Shown in pieces: positions 35,250-45,700 of a DNA stretch of 63,142 nt. Where the stretch lies: assembly GCF_000430995.1 (NCBI RefSeq), contig NZ_HF952018.1, positions 220,909-284,050 of the forward strand. The letters are read 5' to 3'. The position numbers and the translations under genes were made by a program. This DNA comes from Thermobrachium celere DSM 8682. GTDB lineage: Bacteria; Bacillota; Clostridia; Clostridiales; Caloramatoraceae. The notes beneath the pieces were generated by a model that was not told the DNA's origin, did no database searches, and saw only the letters and a list, made by a program, of their open reading frames with translations. The number at the start of each line of letters is the position of its first letter. Position 1 is the first letter of the stretch.

Positions 35250-36155
35250 ATGAAGAAGTATTTGCCATATCTTGCTGGTGTTACGATGTCTTTAATATTT
35301 GGATTCTCATTTATATTTAGTAAAGCAGCTTTGGAGATGCTATCTACTTTTGAACTTTTATTTTTAAGATTTACAACAGCAACTATTACAATGTCAATTC
35401 TTATATTACTTGGAGTTGTTAAAGTTAATTTAAAGGGTAAAAACATAAAACCATTAATATTAGTAGCTTTTTGGCAACCAATAATCTATTTTATTATGGA
35501 AACAAAGGGACTACAGTATACAACATCATCAGAGGCAGGAGTTATGATGGCCTTTATTCCTGTCCTTGTTGCAATACTTGCAGCATTTTTACTTGATGAA
35601 AAACCAACAAAACTTCAGTGGATTTTTATAGCAGTATCAGTTATCGGAGTTATAACTATTGTGCTAGGTGGAGGAAATCTAGAAACGAAGGGTCAACTTA
35701 AAGGAATTATATTTTTATTATCTGCTGTATTTAGTGCCTCTATGTTTAATATATACTCAAGAAGAGCATCACAAAATTTCACTCCATACGAAACAACCTA
35801 TTCAATGATGATACTTGGAATGATTGTGTTTGGAATACTTTACTTAATACAAGGTTTAATAAATGGAGATATAAACATTTTATCAAAGATTAATACTCAG
35901 GTTTCTATTTCAATCTTCTACCTTGGTGTGTTATCATCTGTTTTTGCCTTTTTACTTGTAAACTACAGTTTATCAAAGCTTCCAGCTTCACAATCATCAG
36001 TTTTTGCTAATCTTACTACAGTTGTATCGGTTATAGCTGGTATTACAATAAGAGGAGAGAGTTTTGAAACTTATAAACTGATTGGAGCTGTAATGATTAT
36101 AGTTGGTGTTTGGGGAACAAACTATTTTGGAATACTTAATAAAAATAGGGCATAA
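35250..36155 (+). CDS. EamA/DMT family transporter
   Basis: Membrane protein of 301 residues with ten predicted helices in two EamA halves. The first half has GFSFIFSKAALEMLSTFELLF and the second ASMFNIYSRRASQNFTPYE. Metabolite export is likely; the substrate is unknown. ATG 35250 has AGGAGGTGG in front. A longer reading from 35175 would run through the terminator of the previous gene and is rejected. Its stop lies in the loop of a bidirectional terminator shared with the convergent GH18 gene. Confidence 0.88.
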   Translation: MKKYLPYLAGVTMSLIFGFSFIFSKAALEMLSTFELLFLRFTTATITMSILILLGVVKVNLKGKNIKPLILVAFWQPIIYFIMETKGLQYTTSSEAGVMMAFIPVLVAILAAFLLDEKPTKLQWIFIAVSVIGVITIVLGGGNLETKGQLKGIIFLLSAVFSASMFNIYSRRASQNFTPYETTYSMMILGMIVFGILYLIQGLINGDINILSKINTQVSISIFYLGVLSSVFAFLLVNYSLSKLPASQSSVFANLTTVVSVIAGITIRGESFETYKLIGAVMIIVGVWGTNYFGILNKNRA

Positions 36156-36167
36156 AGCCCTATTTTT
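36141..36167. terminator. Bidirectional terminator
   Basis: AAAAATAGGGC (36141-36151) and GCCCTATTTTT (36157-36167); the loop holds the stop of the EamA gene. Confidence 0.92.
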
Positions 36168-37488
36168 ATCTATTAAATTTAGTTTTTATCATATTCATAT
36201 AATCTGCATTTTCAAGTCCAAGTCTCCAAATTGCAACTCCAGATAGATTATAGCTATTTACTAAATCAAGCTTATATGAAATGCTCTTGTCATTTTCAAA
36301 CCAAACAGAGTGTGATACCCCATTTACATCTGTATAATTAAAATAAGGCGACTTTGATACATCATCCCAAAGTATAGTTGCATTATTGCTACTTGCAAGG
36401 CTATAAATTCCATTTATACCATATGCCTTTGTACCATTTGATGACCAATCGTATCCGTATGCTGCAAGTCCTAAGAAAATCTTTTCTCTAGGTACAACAG
36501 TAATAGTATAATCTATTACCTTTTGCACCCATCCAATAGATGCAATAGCACCAGGTGTTCCCCCTGGATAGTGTTCATCGTAGGTCATTAATATAAATTG
36601 ATCTACATACTTTGAAAGTTCAGCATAATCATAGGCACCTGTCCAGCTATTTGTTAAACTGTCATAAGTCTTTGCAGGAACAGAAATACCTACTATATAT
36701 CCCTGAGGTTTTAGTGCAGTATAGAGTTCCTTCATAAAGGTTGTAAGATAACTTCTATCATAGTAGTAAACACCTTCAAGATCTATGTTTACCCCTTTAT
36801 ATCCATTTAACTTTAGGGCGTTTAAAATATTATTTATAAGAGCTTGTCTATTTTGTGCATTTTCTAGTAGTTGTTTTGCAATCTCACCGCTAAAATTGTT
36901 ACTTACCATTGCAATAGGAATTATTCCATTGCTATTTGCATAATTTATCTGATCTGTAGGAACTAATCCTGATATATTACCAAGTCCGTCTGTTATATAT
37001 GTGTGTGTAATAACTGTGTTAAGAAGTGAAGTGTTGTTTACCATTGAATTATAGGAGGATTTATCCCCACTGTAATAGTAAGTTGCAAATCCAATAACCT
37101 GCTTTTGATTATTCACAACAACATTTTGTGTAGTTACTTTTATATGAGCAGAATCGCCAGATGTTCCATAGCTATTGTAGGCGCGAACATAAAACCAATA
37201 GACTGTAGCAGGTTTTAAATTTGATACTTTATAGCTTGTTGCTGAAGTTGTTGCAATTTGAGTATAGTTTGAATCATTTGGTGTAGCCATAAATACTTTG
37301 TATCCTGTTGCACCTTGACTGCCTGTCCACGTTAAAGTAACCTCACTTGTCGTTACACCTGATGCACTTATGCTTGAAGGTGCTGTTGGAGGTGTGCCTT
37401 TTTTTACTCTAGCAAAAGCGGTTATAAAACTTGATAAAATAAAAGTTAAAATTAGTAGTGGTATAAGTATTTTTTTGTTTCTATTCAT
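36166..37488 (-). CDS. Secreted glycoside hydrolase family 18 protein with fibronectin type III domain
   Basis: Exported protein of 440 residues: signal peptide MNRNKKILIPLLILTFILSS to ITAFA, an FN3 domain (about 33-122, with PSSISASGVTTSEVTLTW), then a GH18 barrel (about 130-440). The catalytic strand reads GVNIDLEG with E238 as acid/base, and the YDE of ILMTYDEHYPGG and GLAAYGYDW are typical of the YaaH/YdhD branch. That branch includes spore-cortex N-acetylglucosaminidases (SleL), usually with LysM in place of FN3. A peptidoglycan or spore-related role is likely but chitin is possible. The ATG has a GGGGGG SD. Monocistronic. Confidence 0.92.
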   Translation of the reverse strand: MNRNKKILIPLLILTFILSSFITAFARVKKGTPPTAPSSISASGVTTSEVTLTWTGSQGATGYKVFMATPNDSNYTQIATTSATSYKVSNLKPATVYWFYVRAYNSYGTSGDSAHIKVTTQNVVVNNQKQVIGFATYYYSGDKSSYNSMVNNTSLLNTVITHTYITDGLGNISGLVPTDQINYANSNGIIPIAMVSNNFSGEIAKQLLENAQNRQALINNILNALKLNGYKGVNIDLEGVYYYDRSYLTTFMKELYTALKPQGYIVGISVPAKTYDSLTNSWTGAYDYAELSKYVDQFILMTYDEHYPGGTPGAIASIGWVQKVIDYTITVVPREKIFLGLAAYGYDWSSNGTKAYGINGIYSLASSNNATILWDDVSKSPYFNYTDVNGVSHSVWFENDKSISYKLDLVNSYNLSGVAIWRLGLENADYMNMIKTKFNR

Positions 37489-37656
37489 ATACTACCCCCC
37501 CCTTAAAAATTTTATATATTATTTATCGTAATTAATAAATATACAGTTTAAATGTAATATATGGGTTATTTTCCAGTATAACTGCATACCGAAATCTTGA
37601 AAATTTTTATATATTGTGGCAATATTAACCTATAAGCACATACAAGGAGGATAAAT

Positions 37657-38427
37657 ATGGAAGATGTTATAGTAGTAGAAAATTTATTTATGGATTATGG
37701 AAGTGGAGATGTATTAAAGGGGATTAGTTTTAAAGTTCCTAAGGGCCAAATTGTAGGATATATAGGTCCAAATGGAGCTGGAAAAAGTACAACAATAAGA
37801 ATTTTTTTAGGCATGACAAGTGGATATAGAGGTACAGTTAAAATATTTGGTGAGGATATTAGGGATAAATATGAATATAAAAGAAGGATAGGATATGTTC
37901 CTGAAATAGTAGAACTTTATGATAGTCTAACTCCTATAGAATATCTAAATTTTATAGGAAGTATATATGGACTTGAAGAAAATAGATTAAATAATAAAAT
38001 AGATGAACTATTAAATCTTTTTGATTTATACGAAGTGAGAAATACAAGAATTTCATCCTTTTCTAAGGGAATGAAACAAAAGCTTGCAATTATTTCATCA
38101 ATAATACACAATCCAGATCTAATATTTTTTGATGAACCAATTACAGGTCTTGATGCAAATAGTGCCATGGTATTTAAAGAAATGATGCAGGCACTAAAAA
38201 AGGAAGGCAAAACTATCTTTTATTCTTCCCACATAATGGAGGTTGTGGAGAAGGTGAGTGATAGAATAATTCTTTTAAATGACGGACGAATAGTAGCAGA
38301 TGGAAACTTTTATGAACTTAAAGAGAAGGTAGTAGGAAGTAGCCTTGAGGATATATTCAACACATTAACAGGATTTACAAATCATTCAGAAATTGCAAGT
38401 AAGGTGGTTGAGATTATCAACTCATAA
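37657..38427 (+). CDS. ABC transporter ATP-binding protein without adjacent permease
   Basis: Complete ATPase of 256 residues: Walker A GPNGAGKST, Q-loop region IGYVPEIVELYDSLTP, signature FSKGMKQKL, Walker B LIFFDEPITGLD and H-loop SSHIMEVVEK. It resembles the ABC-2 exporter ATPase at 17726. No membrane subunit is adjacent: the next gene, 177 bases on beyond a strong terminator, is a separate unit. It must pair with a permease elsewhere or have lost its partner. The SD is AAGGAGG. Confidence 0.9.
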   Translation: MEDVIVVENLFMDYGSGDVLKGISFKVPKGQIVGYIGPNGAGKSTTIRIFLGMTSGYRGTVKIFGEDIRDKYEYKRRIGYVPEIVELYDSLTPIEYLNFIGSIYGLEENRLNNKIDELLNLFDLYEVRNTRISSFSKGMKQKLAIISSIIHNPDLIFFDEPITGLDANSAMVFKEMMQALKKEGKTIFYSSHIMEVVEKVSDRIILLNDGRIVADGNFYELKEKVVGSSLEDIFNTLTGFTNHSEIASKVVEIINS

Positions 38428-38429
38428 TG

Positions 38430-38476
38430 GAAGCCACATCACTTTAAACCTAGTAAAAGTGATGTGGCTTCTATTT
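38430..38476 (+). terminator. Terminator after the orphan ABC ATPase
   Basis: GAAGCCACATCACTTT (38430-38445) pairs with AAAGTGATGTGGCTTC (38456-38471), then TATTTT. Confidence 0.92.
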
Positions 38477-38604
38477 TAAAGGTTTTAAATGTAAAAAGTA
38501 GATACTAATATTTACTTTACCATATTTTTCTGATAATATAAAATTAGAGATGTTTCAAATTTTAAAATAATTGTTCCATTAAGTACAATAAAGGGGGAAG
38601 ATTT

Positions 38605-39531
38605 ATGTTTCTTTTTGAACAATTATCATTGGCTCAAATAGTTATGTGGTTTGTTGTATTAGCTGCACTTATATTAATTAATGAAATTGCCCGAAGAAAT
38701 AAGTATGTTTCAATTTTTCTATTCATTGTTCTTCCAGCGATATTAACCTTTACAGTATGGCCTAAAACTGCTGGAGAGGGGTCAAGTGTAGGAACTTGGT
38801 TCCATTGGGCAAAGGTTTATTCAGCTCTTGCAGGATGCATAGGTTTTATGGCAATTAGATATATAAAGAAGTTGCAAAAAAATAAATATGCCCTTGCTTT
38901 TCCAGCTTTCATACTTGCTTTAAATATTATGGAGGCAGTAATAAGGGATTTCCAATGCTATAGTTATAATGGACTTGTTGATGGGGTTACAATAATTGGT
39001 GGACCTTGGAATATAATGAATGGTATTGCAGGAATATTAAATATTATAACAATATCAGGTTGGATGGGCATAGTAATTAGTAAGGATAAAAGTCAAGATA
39101 TGATCTGGCCAGATCAACTTTGGTTTTGGATAATAGCATATGACTTATGGAACTTTGCATATGTTTATAACTGCGTTTCAGACCATTCATATTATGCTGG
39201 ACTTGCGTTGCTTTTATCCTGTACAATTCCAGCCTTCTTTATAAAGAAGGGTGCATGGTTACAGCACAGGGCTCAAACACTTGCAGTATGGATGATGTTT
39301 GTAATGTGTTTCCCAAATTTTGTGGATACTTCAAAGTTTGCAGTAAAATCATCCCATAGCACAACAGCACTTTTTGTTGTAAGTTTACTTTCATTATTAT
39401 CAAACGTAGCAGTATTTGTTTATCACTATTATAATATATTTAAGTTTAAGAAAAATCCATTTAAAGAAGAAATACACAATGATCTTAAGTCCTACAAGGC
39501 AGTATTAAGCAATAATAACTTAACCATATAA
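38605..39531 (+). CDS. DUF5692-like multi-pass membrane protein of unknown function
   Basis: Polytopic protein of 308 residues with about eight or nine hydrophobic helices and many Trp residues (VWPKTAGEGSSVGTWFHWAK, WPDQLWFWIIAYDLWNFAYVYN). I associate this pattern with the uncharacterised family DUF5692, but only from memory of its appearance. No catalytic motif is obvious. Conserved-looking polar spots within or next to helices (NIMEAVIRDFQC, CVSDHSYYAG) might bind a ligand. It stands alone between two terminators with an AAGGGGGAAG SD. Confidence 0.7.
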   Translation: MFLFEQLSLAQIVMWFVVLAALILINEIARRNKYVSIFLFIVLPAILTFTVWPKTAGEGSSVGTWFHWAKVYSALAGCIGFMAIRYIKKLQKNKYALAFPAFILALNIMEAVIRDFQCYSYNGLVDGVTIIGGPWNIMNGIAGILNIITISGWMGIVISKDKSQDMIWPDQLWFWIIAYDLWNFAYVYNCVSDHSYYAGLALLLSCTIPAFFIKKGAWLQHRAQTLAVWMMFVMCFPNFVDTSKFAVKSSHSTTALFVVSLLSLLSNVAVFVYHYYNIFKFKKNPFKEEIHNDLKSYKAVLSNNNLTI

Positions 39532-39559
39532 AGAGCATCTGATTTTCAGATGCTCTTTT
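39531..39559 (+). terminator. Terminator
   Basis: AAGAGCATCTGA (39531-39542) pairs with TCAGATGCTCTT (39546-39557), then TT. Confidence 0.92.
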
Positions 39560-39655
39560 ATTTATAGCATTTAACCCTATTAAAGTTGAATCATACTTTT
39601 ATAAGGTATAAAATATAGTTAAATTGAAAAATTTTCAAGTTATTGGGGTGATATT

Positions 39656-42600
39656 TTGTTTAATAAAATTGTAGATACAATAAAGAGCAACAAAAGGGTT
39701 ATTTATCTTGCTCCAACAAGGGAACTTATTGAACATGTAAGAGGCGAAATATTAAATAGGGTAGGTTCACTGTATAATGTTGATGTTATAACCTTTGATG
39801 ACTTATCAAGAAAAATTTTAAAACATCATGTAGGTAGTTTTGAATTAATCACCTACGAAGCATCCCTTGTTCTCCTTGAAGAAATACTAAAGGAACTTGG
39901 AGAAAAAAACATTAAATATTTTAATAGAGTTTATGATAAAAAAGGTTTTGCAGTAAATGCATTAAATGCAATAAGAACGATAAAAAAAGAATATGTTGAT
40001 ATTGATGATTTTATAAATATTATAGTTTCTTTAGGTGATGATATATTAAAAAGAAAAACAGAAGACTTAGTAACAATTTACAATGCATATCAAAACAAAC
40101 TTCATTCATTAAACCTAATAGATATGGATGACATAATTAAGATTGCTATATATAATGTAGAAAAAACAACTTATTTCGAAGATGTGTCTTTATTTATTAT
40201 AGATGGTTATATAGATATATTTAATAGTGAAAAGAAACTTCTAGAAGTTATAAAGAATCAGTTTCCTAATATAGAATTTATATATCATCTTCCTATAAAT
40301 ATACCTTATGTAGTTGATTTTGCAAAAAGGGAAGCACTAGGTTTTGTACAAAATAAAGGGTTTGAAATAAATTATAGTGACTTTTTAAATACGAAGTATA
40401 GAAGGCTTGCAGAGGTTTTATTTAACGACAATACCTTAAATGAGGGTATAGATGTTAAAATACTTGATGCACCATGTATTGAAGATGAAGTAAGGCAGGT
40501 TGCAGCAAATATAAAAGAGATATATAAAGAAAAAAATATAGAGCTTGATAGGATAGCAGTAATAGTTCCAGATAGAGAGGAATATGAGGATATATTGCTT
40601 GAAATATTCAATGAATATGGAATTCATATATCCTTAAGTGATACAGAACTTCTTTCAAAGATGCCATTTATAAAAACTATTGTATCACTGCTTAGGCTTA
40701 AAAATGAAAGATACAATAAAAATTTATTAGAGGATATAATTACAAGTCCATACATAAATGTATCTGAAAAATATAATGTTTTAAAGGTTTTAGATAGATA
40801 TTTTAAAGGGAAGGATACATCAGAGTTCCTTGCAAAACTTCCAGATGATTTTAAAGTTGAAGATGAAGATCAACAGGATAATTATATAGAAAAAATATCT
40901 AAATTAAAAAAGAGCTATGATGAATTTGATAGTTTCATAAATAATATACTATCAAAGCTAAAAACTAACGCAAGTTTTAAAGAATATAAGCAGACATTAA
41001 TAGATATTTTAGATGAGCTAAATATAAAAAAGAACATAATCTGCCTCTACCAAAAAGGTAAAATATCACAGGATATAATGATTCGTGACTTGAAGGCTCT
41101 TTTTGGTTTCATTGATATGTTAAATAATCTAAATGAGATATATAAACATAAAAATTCAGAAATTGAATATGCAGATTTCCTTAGCATACTAGATGAAAAT
41201 ATAACTATGACAACTGTTACCTTAAGTTCTAAAAAAAGCTATGGTGTAAAGGTACTAACCCCTGATCTAATAAGAGGTACAAGTTATGATTACGTATTTA
41301 TAATGGGGCTTAATGAAGGTAAATTTCCAAAGCTTTCAAAGGCAACAGGAATATATACAACAAGGGAAAAAGAGATGATATATAGGCAGGGAATAAACTT
41401 TGGAAGCAACATATTTGAGATGGAGAAGGAAAAAATAAGATTTATTCTATCAATTGCTTCATCAAAGGAAGGTTTATTCCTATCCTACAGAACATCAGGA
41501 GAGGATGGTTCATATGTATCAAAGTCCCAGTTTTTAGATGAAGTTATATATAAACTTGGACTTCAAAAATCTTTAGAGGAAAGAAAAGTAAGAACCATGA
41601 GGGATAGGTTTAAATTAAATAAAATATATAGCAGAGAAGAGCTTATAAAAAAATACTGCATTACAAAGGATAGTAGAATAATTAAGGATATCCAAATAGA
41701 TTACTTAGATAAAGCAATAAAAGTAGAAGAGATGAGAAACAGCAGTCATTTTACAGAATATGATGGGCTTATTGATATAGAGAGACTTAAAGAGAGTAAC
41801 AAAAGTGATGTTTTTAGTGCTTCAAAGATTATGTCCTATAATAAGTGCCCATTTAAATACTTTATAGAAAATGTACTTAACATAAGAAAATGGGAAGATG
41901 ATATATATTCAAGTTTAAATTTTGGGAATATTTATCATTATGTACTTGAAAAATACTACAAAGAGTATATAGGAAAACAGCTTGAATACAGAGAAGATAA
42001 GATTGTAGACCTTGCAAATGAAGCATTTAAAAATTATGGTTTAGTATTAGATGACAGCTATACAGGGATAACTAAGGAACAACTTCTTAAAAACATTAAA
42101 AGCTTTATAAAAGTTGATGTTGAATATAAAAATGAAATAAATTTTAGACCATACTATATTGAAAAAGAATTTGAACTTGATGATTTAATTGAAGGAGTCA
42201 AGATAAAGGGAAGAATTGATAGAGTTGATATGGAGTATGACGGAGATATTCCAACAGGAAGGTATATAATACAGGACTATAAAATATCAAATACAAAAGC
42301 ACTTGGAGAAATACTTAAGGGAGAGGCTATTCAAGTTGTGCTCTATTATTATAAAGTAAATAAAATTTTACAAGAAGAATTAAAAAAATCTCCAGAATGC
42401 CTTGCACTTGTTTACTACGACATAAATTCTTCAATAAAAGAAAACAAGAAAAAGATAAGTGGTATTATTGTTGCAAAGGATAAAGATGAATTAAAAGTAC
42501 TTAAAACACACCATACAACAAGAACTGTTGCAAGAGAAAACTTTGAAGTTGTTTTAACACATATAACCCAAAACTTTATTAATGAAAGTATAGAAAAAAT

Positions 42601-42730
42601 TAAAAAAGCTATATTTACTCTCCCTAAAATATGTGAGTTTCAAAAGGCTTTTAATTTTAGCTGTGATTACGAAGATGTGTGTAGATATAGCAAACAAAGG
42701 CTGTCAGGTAAAAGCGAGGTGAAAATATGA
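39656..42730 (+). CDS. addB: ATP-dependent helicase/nuclease subunit B
   Basis: Partner of AddA in the RecBCD-like enzyme that processes double-strand breaks for recombination. The 1024-residue product has a UvrD-like fold with a degenerate nucleotide site at the N-terminus (VIYLAPTRELIEHV) and a PD-(D/E)XK nuclease at the C-terminus (GRIDRVD then IIQDYKIS). It has the four-cysteine iron-sulfur staple: C731 (YNKCPFKYF), C993, C1003 and C1009 (CEFQKAFNFSCDYEDVC). Slightly shorter than B. subtilis AddB. The start is a TTG with GGGGTG upstream. The stop overlaps addA as ATGA. Confidence 0.9.
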   Translation: MFNKIVDTIKSNKRVIYLAPTRELIEHVRGEILNRVGSLYNVDVITFDDLSRKILKHHVGSFELITYEASLVLLEEILKELGEKNIKYFNRVYDKKGFAVNALNAIRTIKKEYVDIDDFINIIVSLGDDILKRKTEDLVTIYNAYQNKLHSLNLIDMDDIIKIAIYNVEKTTYFEDVSLFIIDGYIDIFNSEKKLLEVIKNQFPNIEFIYHLPINIPYVVDFAKREALGFVQNKGFEINYSDFLNTKYRRLAEVLFNDNTLNEGIDVKILDAPCIEDEVRQVAANIKEIYKEKNIELDRIAVIVPDREEYEDILLEIFNEYGIHISLSDTELLSKMPFIKTIVSLLRLKNERYNKNLLEDIITSPYINVSEKYNVLKVLDRYFKGKDTSEFLAKLPDDFKVEDEDQQDNYIEKISKLKKSYDEFDSFINNILSKLKTNASFKEYKQTLIDILDELNIKKNIICLYQKGKISQDIMIRDLKALFGFIDMLNNLNEIYKHKNSEIEYADFLSILDENITMTTVTLSSKKSYGVKVLTPDLIRGTSYDYVFIMGLNEGKFPKLSKATGIYTTREKEMIYRQGINFGSNIFEMEKEKIRFILSIASSKEGLFLSYRTSGEDGSYVSKSQFLDEVIYKLGLQKSLEERKVRTMRDRFKLNKIYSREELIKKYCITKDSRIIKDIQIDYLDKAIKVEEMRNSSHFTEYDGLIDIERLKESNKSDVFSASKIMSYNKCPFKYFIENVLNIRKWEDDIYSSLNFGNIYHYVLEKYYKEYIGKQLEYREDKIVDLANEAFKNYGLVLDDSYTGITKEQLLKNIKSFIKVDVEYKNEINFRPYYIEKEFELDDLIEGVKIKGRIDRVDMEYDGDIPTGRYIIQDYKISNTKALGEILKGEAIQVVLYYYKVNKILQEELKKSPECLALVYYDINSSIKENKKKISGIIVAKDKDELKVLKTHHTTRTVARENFEVVLTHITQNFINESIEKIKKAIFTLPKICEFQKAFNFSCDYEDVCRYSKQRLSGKSEVKI

Positions 42731-45700
42731 GTATACAACAAATAAAGGATGTGTATGGCGTTAATGATGAACAGGCAAGAGCCCTTGATATAAACAAAAA
42801 CATTGCCCTTCATGCTGGGGCAGGTTCTGGTAAGACAAGGGTTTTAACTAGGAGGTTTCTAAGGCTACTTCTTGAGGGTGGTGCAAAGGTAGATGATATT
42901 GTAGCAATAACATTTACAAAAAAGGCAGCTCTTGAGATGAAGGAGAGGGTTGTAGATCTAGTAAATAAATTTATAGAACAGGAAGATGATGCTAAAAAAA
43001 GAGAAGTCTTGAGAAAGATAAAAGAGGAAATTCCTCTTGCCAACATATCAACCTTTCATAGCTTCTGCGATACTATTGTTAAAGAGAACTATCATATTAT
43101 TGGAATAGAGCCTATGTATAAAATAGTTGAAGAGGTTGATACTCTAACTATACTTAACAGAATAGCTAATGAGGTTTTTGATGAGTTTGTAAATAGTATT
43201 GAATATAAAGATAAATTTCAAACTGTTGCAGATGTTTTAGGCGTAGATTATTTAAGCAAGAAAAAGATAATAGAAGATGTTAAATCTATATATAAAGAAA
43301 TTAAGACAAAGGGAGACAGCATAGAGGATGCAAAGCAGTTTACAAATAACAATATAAATGAGTTTAATTCTAAATATAAGCAATCTGAAGAGGGAAATAA
43401 ATCAAAAATAGTTGATAAAGATATTTTAAATAAACTTCAAACAATTATCCAACTTGTTATGGACTTAGTAGAGGCAATAGATATAAAGTATACAGAGGAA
43501 AAGAAGAGGTTAGGTGTATTGGATTTTAATGATTTAGAAAAATATACTCTTGAGATACTTAAAAGAGTGGATGTAGGAAATAGGATAAAGGAAAGATATA
43601 AATATTTTCTTGTGGATGAGTTTCAGGATACAAATGATGTTCAGTTAGAGATACTAAAATATCTAACAGAAGAGGGAGACAAAATACAACAGGGTAAGCT
43701 ATTTGTTGTTGGCGATATAAAGCAGTCTATATACCTCTTTAGAGGTGCAAACTATAAAGTATTTGAGAATGTAACAGATAAGATTGAAACTTCAGGTGGG
43801 AAGCAATTAGAACTTTCAACAAACTATAGAAGTCATGATGAAATTGTTGAAATTATAAATAATATGTTTGAAATTCTAATAGACGGGTATAAACCGTCAG
43901 AGAAGTCAAATAGTATAAAGGGTGAGGCAGGATTTGACTTTAAAATATTGGAGTCAGAAGAAAAAGATAAATTTGATGTAAAACAGCTAAAGGAAAGAAA
44001 GGTAGAAATAGATGAGCTTAAGGTCTTTTTAGAAAAAGAGGACAAAGACGAAAAGAGGAGAAATGAAGCAGAGTATGTAGCAGAAAAGATATTAGAGCTA
44101 AATAAAAAGGGAATTGAATATAAAGATATTGCTATCCTATTTAGAGGAAGAAGTGGGATATTAGAATTTGAAAATTCCTTAAAGAAGAGGCAAATACCGT
44201 ATACAGTACTTGGGGGAATAGGATACTTTGAAAGGCAGGAGATAAGGGATTTAATAAATCTGGTAAGGTTTATATATAGATACGAAGACAAACTTTCCCT
44301 GCTTGGTGTATTAAGGAGTCCCTTTATTGGTCTATCCGATAATGAAGTATTGGATGTTTATAACATAATCAACGAAAATAACAATATAAACTCAGCAGAA
44401 GGGTATAACGATAAGGTAAAGAAACTTTTTGAACTAAAAGAAGAAGCTCCTTTATATAGCGTATCAAGTTTTTTAAAGAGATTGGATGAAGAACTAAAAA
44501 TAAAAGAGATACTTCTTCTTCAGGAGGATGGAGTACAGAAATATAGAAATTTTGAAAAGTTTTTAGAGATTGCAGAGGAGTTTGATAGAAAGGGAATTTA
44601 TTCATCACTTGAGTTTGTTGACTATATAGAAAATTTAATTGAAGTATCAGATAAAGAGGCACAGGCCTTTTTAGACACAGAAAACAGTAATGCAGTAAAG
44701 ATAATGACAATACATGCATCAAAGGGACTTGAATTTGAGGCGGTGTTTATTCCTTCACTTGATTATGAGATTGAAAAAAGTAATAGAAATAAATTTGTAT
44801 ATGACAAGTTTGAAGGTGATAAGGGAAGATTTGGGATAGTCATAAACCATGATGCTGTAAAGGATGATTTGTATAAGTATGTTGAAGACAAAAGGAAGGA
44901 AGAAGAGAAGAAGGAAGAAATAAGGATATTTTATGTTGCAGTAACAAGAGCAATAAGGTATATATCATTGAGTGCTGTTGTTAAGAAGAGTGAAAAGACA
45001 TTGATTAAACATCTAATCGAAAGAGGAGTAAACCTTGAAGAACTAGTTAAAAAAACAAGTGCATTTAAGGATTATGTTAAAGAGAAAGAAGAGAATGATG
45101 AGGAAGATAATATTGATATTGAAAGTTTTTTAGAAAACATAGATTTAAATATTGAATATATACCAAAGTCAATATTTAGTATATCAAGATATATGCTCTA
45201 TAAAGATTGTCCAAGAAAATACTTTTTTAGATATATAGCAAAAATAGATGAAGATTTGTTAGATACTGATTTTTCAATTAAAAATGAAGAGGAAGACGAA
45301 GTAGATGTGGTAAAAAATATAAAAGCTTCAGAAATAGGTAATATTGTTCATAGTATACTTGAGGATGTTTCAAAGGGATATAAGGTTAATATTGAAGAGA
45401 GAATAAATAAAGATTTAGGTGAAATAGATGAAAAATATAAGGAAAAAATATGCAGGATGGTTAAAAACTTTGAAAAAATAGAAAAGAGCATAAGAATAAA
45501 TGGTGAAAAAATAATTTCAAATAGAGAATTTAGTTTTAGAGTACCTCTTCCAAATACAGAGATTATCTTAATGGGAATAATTGACAGGTTAGATATATAC
45601 AAGATTGAAGACACCAAAAAAGCAGTTATTATAGACTACAAAACAAATAAAGTAAATGGTGAAGAGGATAAAGAGAGGATAAAAAATCACTACATTCCTC

